NCBI GenBank assembly: GCA_964442785.1
Contig: CAYTZW010000038.1
Location: 1-9,089, forward strand
Direction: 5' to 3'
DNA: 9,089 bases
Origin: SIG223 sp964442785
Lineage (GTDB): Bacteria; Bacillota_I; Bacilli_A; RFN20; DUOF01
Shown piece by piece: positions 6,606 through 9,089 of the stretch. The notes beneath the pieces are model-generated. The model did not search any database and was not told where the DNA came from. It saw only the letters and a program-made list of their open reading frames with translations. The stretch's first letter is position 1. Each line of letters starts with the position of its first letter. A program made the position numbers and the translations under genes.

Positions 6606-7511
6606 ATGTTCGCTTTTTTATTTGATAACTATGGATATTATCCAATTAACATCGTAAATGAAAGTTTCATATACAAAAATTGGTTTTTTAAACTTGAAAG
6701 AGTTGACAATGAAGAAAATAAAATAAGAGAAATTGCCGCATTTTCAACAAAAATATCGCAATACTTAGACGGAAAAAGTGGTTATATAATTAAAAATAGA
6801 AATGATAACTATATTTCTTATTACAACGGAATGGCATACGTTTTGATTTCAGTTCCTAATGTAAAAATTGAGATAACAGATTACTATAAATTGCACGAAC
6901 ATTTTTCAGGAATAGAAAATAAAAAATACAGTTTAAAAAATATATTAACCTTGCAAGAAGAAAAATATGAATTTGTAAGTAATTTTGTAATCCCTACAAT
7001 AAGAAAAGACCAAAGTAATTATAAAGAATTCTTACAACTAATTTTTTATAATTTCGGTTTAGCCGAAAATTCTTGTCAATACCTAGCAGATCTAATAACA
7101 GATACCAATGATAAGTTAGAAAGATTAACAATAACACATAAGAAAAAAGGAAATTTTGATCATTATAACTTTTTAAATCCTTTAAATTTAATCATAGATA
7201 ATCCTGTAAGAGATTTAGCCTATCTTTTTAAAACAGAAACCTTTTCTTTAAATGAAATAGAAAATATTTTAGATAATTATCAGTTAAATTCAAAAGAAGC
7301 AAGTTATCTAATGGCAAGAATTTTATACCCAGATTTTATTTTTGATGAATTAATAGAATTTTATGACAATAAAAAAGACATTTTTAATTTTTTATTTGAA
7401 GAAAAACAAAAAATGTCAATGAATTATACAAAAATAAATTCAATTTATAAAATTTTACAAAACAAATATGGAATAAGACCAATAAAATGGCTAGAAAAAA
7501 CTATTCTTTAA
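6606..7511 (+). CDS. yutH: YutH-like spore coat protein (kinase-fold remnant)
   Basis: Probably a spore-coat associated protein of the CotS/YutH group, which derives from aminoglycoside-phosphotransferase-like kinases. The 301-residue protein has no membrane segment. Recognisable parts are the NPVRDLAYLF stretch (199-208), matching the GPxRDLA helix that follows the metal site in CotS-type kinases, and YLMARILYPDFIFDELIEFY (234-253), resembling the RLLYARLLFP-HYFE tail of B. subtilis YutH. The catalytic loop expected near 175-185 reads ITHKKKGNFDHY, without an HGD motif, and the metal-site region reads LIIDN, so it is likely catalytically dead, as in YutH. The ATG at 6606 lies 5 nt after AGGAG (6596-6600), which overlaps the yunB stop. 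The yunB link and the Nfu-like neighbour (yutI in B. subtilis) support the call. Sequence similarity is distant, so the exact family is the uncertain part. Confidence 0.72.
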   Translation: MFAFLFDNYGYYPINIVNESFIYKNWFFKLERVDNEENKIREIAAFSTKISQYLDGKSGYIIKNRNDNYISYYNGMAYVLISVPNVKIEITDYYKLHEHFSGIENKKYSLKNILTLQEEKYEFVSNFVIPTIRKDQSNYKEFLQLIFYNFGLAENSCQYLADLITDTNDKLERLTITHKKKGNFDHYNFLNPLNLIIDNPVRDLAYLFKTETFSLNEIENILDNYQLNSKEASYLMARILYPDFIFDELIEFYDNKKDIFNFLFEEKQKMSMNYTKINSIYKILQNKYGIRPIKWLEKTIL

Positions 7512-7725
7512 CCACTTCTACTGCCAAAACGCCTTCAACTTCATCTAAAAGCATTGCTTCAACACCATCTTTAATAGTGTCATCAATATAGATACAATCT
7601 GCACAAGCACCGCTCATTCTTACATAAACAATGCCGTCTTTAAAATATAAAAATTCAATATCGCCACCATCTTTTTGCAAAAAAGGTCTAATTTTTTCAA
7701 TTACTTCAATAATTTTTTCTTCCAT
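7501..7725 (-). CDS. NifU C-terminal (Nfu) domain Fe-S carrier
   Basis: Small protein consisting of a single Nfu domain, thought to hold a [4Fe-4S] cluster between two subunits and pass it to target enzymes. The 74-residue protein has IEKIRPFLQKDGGDIEF (9-25), the standard domain opening, and the cluster ligands C41 and C44 in GACADC, followed by an amphipathic DTIKDGVEAMLLDEV helix and a VLAVEVV strand. Other Nfu proteins commonly read CxGC, so Ala-Asp between the cysteines is a minor variant. Similar to YutI of B. subtilis but shorter at the N-terminus. ATG at 7725 with AGGTG (7731-7735) upstream. It converges on yutH and overlaps its end by 11 nt. It adds a delivery step to the suf operon nearby, though it is transcribed separately. 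Confidence 0.93.
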   Translation of the reverse strand: MEEKIIEVIEKIRPFLQKDGGDIEFLYFKDGIVYVRMSGACADCIYIDDTIKDGVEAMLLDEVEGVLAVEVVKE

Positions 7726-7742
7726 AAAATCACCTGTAAAAG

Positions 7743-7771
7743 AGCATACTACATAAATTAAAAGTAGTCAA
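7743..7771 (-). promoter_or_regulatory. Promoter of the nfu gene
   Basis: On the minus strand TTGACT (7771-7766) and TATGCT (7748-7743) are 17 nt apart, matching SigA boxes at 5 of 6 and 4 of 6. The start falls near 7736, just before the AGGTG binding site, so the leader would be very short. Confidence 0.6.
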
Positions 7772-7838
7772 TTTCTTTCTATATAATTATATATATTAAT
7801 AAGGTAATATTTATATTAATAAAAAAAGTCTATTTTAC

Positions 7839-7867
7839 TTTACTATTTGTTAATAAAATGATAAAAT
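7839..7867 (+). promoter_or_regulatory. Extended -10 promoter of the S1-domain gene
   Basis: TTTACT (7839-7844), a 17-nt spacer, then TAAAAT (7862-7867) preceded by TG at 7859-7860 with one base between, the TGn extended -10. Predicted start near 7874, about 20 nt before the ATG. The AT-rich stretch 7772-7838 before it shows no other feature I can support. Confidence 0.6.
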
Positions 7868-7894
7868 AAAAAAACAAACAAGGAAGTGAAGTTA

Positions 7895-8251
7895 ATGGCT
7901 TATCAAATCGGAGATATAATTGAAGTGGAAATAAGTGCATTACAACCTTATGGAGCATTTGCAAATGCCGAGGAAGGATATACAGGATTAATTCATATAT
8001 CTGAAATATCTTCTAAGTTTGTTAAATCAGTTGAATCATTTGTAACAGTGGGAACAAAAGTAAAAGTAAAAGTTTTAGAAATTGATGACCAAACAAAACA
8101 TTTAAAACTATCACTTAAAGCATTACAAAGAACAAGAGAAAACTTCGACAAAATTCATCACAAAAAGAAAAAAGTTGATACATTTAGAGAATTCTCAAAA
8201 TTAAAAGAAATGCTTCCTATATGGATAAAGAAAACCACTAATCAACAATAA
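7895..8251 (+). CDS. S1-domain RNA-binding protein, CvfD/YugI (GSP13) family
   Basis: Small RNA-binding protein with one S1 domain; relatives (YugI/GSP13 in Bacillus, CvfD in streptococci) associate with ribosomes or RNA and act as post-transcriptional regulators. The 118-residue protein has the S1 fold at about 3-76, starting YQIGDIIEVEISALQPYGAF, with GLIHISEIS (31-39) and KLSLKAL (71-77). A basic linker (HHKKKKV, 88-94) leads to FSKLKEMLPIWIKK (100-113), which resembles the FxxLKxxLPxWI tail of the CvfD family and separates it from ribosomal protein S1. ATG at 7895 is preferred: AGGAAG (7881-7886) is 8 nt upstream and the in-frame GTG at 7886 overlaps it. Stop is followed by A-rich DNA without a terminator hairpin and then the tRNA promoter. 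Confidence 0.88.
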   Translation: MAYQIGDIIEVEISALQPYGAFANAEEGYTGLIHISEISSKFVKSVESFVTVGTKVKVKVLEIDDQTKHLKLSLKALQRTRENFDKIHHKKKKVDTFREFSKLKEMLPIWIKKTTNQQ

Positions 8252-8272
8252 TAAAAAAAATAAAAAAATAAT

Positions 8273-8301
8273 TTGACTGAATTATATAAATGTGATAATA
8301 T
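8273..8301 (+). promoter_or_regulatory. Promoter of the tRNA cluster
   Basis: TTGACT (8273-8278), a 17-nt spacer, and TAATAT (8296-8301) with TG at 8293-8294, the extended -10. It begins 22 nt after the S1 gene stop and lies about 25-30 nt before the first tRNA. Start near 8307-8309. Confidence 0.75.
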
Positions 8302-8332
8302 TGTTTATGCGTTCAGCAAGTGGACACAAAAC

Positions 8333-8408
8333 GGATGCTTAGCTCAGTTGGGAGAGCAACGCCCTTACAAGGCGTGGGTCGGCGGTTCGAGCCCGTCAGC
8401 ATCCACCA
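8333..8408 (+). tRNA. tRNA-Val (anticodon TAC)
   Basis: Full cloverleaf: acceptor GGATGCT (8333-8339) with AGCATCC (8398-8404), discriminator A, encoded CCA at 8406-8408. D arm GCTC...GAGC, anticodon arm ACGCC/GGCGT around CTTACAA giving TAC, T arm GGCGG TTCGAGC CCGTC. First of five tRNAs. Confidence 0.96.
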
Positions 8409-8426
8409 TTTTATTATTAAGAATCT

Positions 8427-8511
8427 GGAGGAGTAGCGAAGTGGTCAAACGCGGTTGACTGTAAATCAATTCCCAACGGGTTCGGCAGTTCAAATCTGTC
8501 CTCCTCCACCA
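8427..8511 (+). tRNA. tRNA-Tyr (anticodon GTA)
   Basis: Acceptor GGAGGAG (8427-8433) pairs with CTCCTCC (8501-8507), then A and encoded CCA. The anticodon loop CTGTAAA between GTTGA and TCAAT gives GTA. A long variable arm (TCCCAACGGG region) marks class II tRNA, as expected for Tyr in bacteria. Confidence 0.95.
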
Positions 8512-8517
8512 CTATGT

Positions 8518-8593
8518 TGGGGTATAGCCAAGCGGTAAGGCATCAGACTTTGACTCTGACATCTCCCTGGTTCGAATCCAGGTACCCCAGCCA
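8518..8593 (+). tRNA. tRNA-Gln (anticodon TTG)
   Basis: Acceptor TGGGGTA (8518-8524) pairs with TACCCCA (8583-8589), discriminator G, encoded CCA. Anticodon loop CTTTGAC between TCAGA and TCTGA gives TTG. The opening T-A pair is typical of tRNA-Gln. Confidence 0.95.
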
Positions 8594-8617
8594 TTAATAA
8601 TAAAAAAAATTACCACT

Positions 8618-8693
8618 GGTCCGTTAGCTCAGGTGGTAGAGCACGTGACTTTTAATCACGGTGTCGGAAGTTCGAGTCTTCTACGGATCACCA
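8618..8693 (+). tRNA. tRNA-Lys (anticodon TTT)
   Basis: Acceptor GGTCCGT (8618-8624) pairs with ACGGATC (8683-8689), including one G-U pair, then A and encoded CCA. Anticodon loop CTTTTAA between CGTGA and TCACG gives TTT. Confidence 0.95.
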
Positions 8694-8700
8694 TTCATTT

Positions 8701-8789
8701 GCCCAGGTGGCGGAACAGGTAGACGCACAGGACTTAAAATCCTGAGGGTTGAGAGACCCGTGCCAGTTCGATTCTGGTTCTGGGCACCA
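8701..8789 (+). tRNA. tRNA-Leu (anticodon TAA)
   Basis: Acceptor GCCCAGG opens at 8701 and pairs with the run ending TGGGC, then A and encoded CCA (8787-8789). Anticodon loop CTTAAAA between AGGA and TCCT gives TAA. A long variable arm (GGGTTGAGAGACCC) marks it as class II. Last tRNA before the rRNA promoter region. Confidence 0.95.
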
Positions 8790-8814
8790 AAAAGAATTTT
8801 AGAAAAAATAAAAG

Positions 8815-8823
8815 TTATCCACA
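8815..8823 (+). promoter_or_regulatory. Perfect DnaA box next to the rRNA promoter
   Basis: TTATCCACA matches the high-affinity DnaA box consensus at all nine bases. It lies 24 nt upstream of the rRNA -35 box, just before the A-tract. No second box or AT-rich unwinding element is near, so this is not an origin in itself. Function as a DnaA site is inference from the match. Confidence 0.5.
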
Positions 8824-8876
8824 CAAAAAAATATTTTAAAAAAAGTGTTGACAATAATTTTTCTAAGATGTATACT
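8824..8876 (+). promoter_or_regulatory. Strong rRNA operon promoter with UP-like element
   Basis: TTGACA (8848-8853) is a perfect -35, TATACT (8871-8876) a 5 of 6 -10, spacer 17. The 20-odd bases before the -35 (8824-8844) are nearly all A and T in phased tracts, as in UP elements that bind the RNA polymerase alpha subunit. Counting from the -10, +1 falls on G8883, the GTP start expected of Firmicutes rRNA promoters controlled by GTP level. Confidence 0.93.
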
Positions 8877-8882
8877 ATTATC

Positions 8883-9032
8883 GTTCGCTGCGAGATAAAG
8901 CGAATAACTCTATAACTCAGTTATAGAAAACGATCTTTGAAAACTAAACAGAATACGTCAATTTATCTTGAGTTTATAGATCTACTACTGATCTATTAAA
9001 ATACAAAAACAATAAACGAGAACAAGATTCAA
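8883..9032 (+). promoter_or_regulatory. rRNA leader with boxB/boxA-like elements
   Basis: Transcribed leader before 16S. It holds a hairpin TTCGCT/AGCGAA (8884-8889 with 8899-8904), a strong hairpin CTATAAC/GTTATAG (8910-8916 with 8920-8926) in the boxB position, then GATCTTTGAAAACT (8932-8945), closely like the Bacillus boxA of rRNA antitermination (NusB/NusE site). A further hairpin ATAGATC/GATCTAT spans 8976-8996. ATCTTG (8965-8970) can pair with CAAGAT (9023-9028), possibly part of the 16S processing stalk. Confidence 0.75.

Positions 9033-9089
<57 letters not shown>

Noticed and set aside
7821..7841. Weak hairpin AAAGT/ACTTT before the S1 gene as a terminator
   Set aside because: Only five AT-rich pairs and no convincing U-run, expected by chance in this sequence.
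8273..8458. Open frame of 61 codons over the tRNA promoter, tRNA-Val and the start of tRNA-Tyr
   Set aside because: Its protein (CLAQLGEQRPYKAWVGGSSPS type) is a translated tRNA, a familiar false ORF; there is no ribosome binding site.
8815..8847. Replication origin
   Set aside because: A single DnaA box and an AT-rich stretch are not enough; no box cluster and no dnaA or dnaN gene is present.
8661..8915. Open frame of 84 codons across tRNA-Lys, tRNA-Leu and the rRNA promoter
   Set aside because: It is the translation of tRNA-Leu and of promoter DNA, with no family resemblance and no binding site.

Overview
The window comes from a strongly AT-rich, low-GC Gram-positive bacterium (Firmicutes/Bacilli in the broad sense). 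Supporting signs are AGGAGGTGAT-type ribosome binding sites, TTGACA/TATAAT promoters, a SufC-D-S-U-B iron-sulfur operon of the Firmicutes type, the endospore genes yunB and yutH, and a Bacillus-like rRNA leader and 16S start. UGA is a normal stop (sufS and sufU end on it) and Trp is UGG, so this is not the Mycoplasma code. The A/K/N/I-rich proteins, a shortened SufD and a variant SufU point to an Erysipelotrichia-like or Mollicutes-adjacent Bacilli lineage. That placement is inference, and no species can be named.

Layout. 1-60: a hairpin pair with a terminator. 100-612: a folate-type ECF transporter S component (folT). 614-5369: the suf operon sufC-sufD-sufS-sufU-sufB, five abutting or overlapping genes with one candidate promoter in front and one clear terminator behind. 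5372-5800 (minus): a twin-CBS-domain protein. 5834-7511: the sporulation pair yunB-yutH, preceded by a sequence resembling a SigE promoter. 7501-7771 (minus): a short Nfu-type Fe-S carrier with its own promoter, overlapping the yutH tail. 7845-8251: a small S1-domain RNA-binding protein. 8273-8789: five tRNA genes (Val, Tyr, Gln, Lys, Leu), all with encoded CCA, behind an extended -10 promoter. 8790-9089: an rRNA operon promoter with an A-tract UP-like element, a perfect DnaA box, a leader with boxA/boxB-like elements, and the first ~57 nt of 16S rRNA.

How the genes work together. SufS takes sulfur from cysteine and SufU accepts it. SufB, SufC and the reduced SufD form the scaffold/ATPase on which Fe-S clusters are built, and Nfu probably carries clusters onward. 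The sporulation pair sits between the Suf operon and nfu; the names yutH and yutI (Nfu-like) in Bacillus subtilis suggest the yutH/nfu neighbourhood is old. The right end is a stable-RNA block.

Most of the window is ordinary housekeeping and sporulation sequence. I see no phage, IS element, CRISPR array or clearly new system. The points most worth a second look are the mini-SufD, the variant SufU, the DnaA box at the rrn promoter, the candidate SigE promoter, the yutH/nfu antisense overlap, and several promoters that would leave almost no 5' leader.
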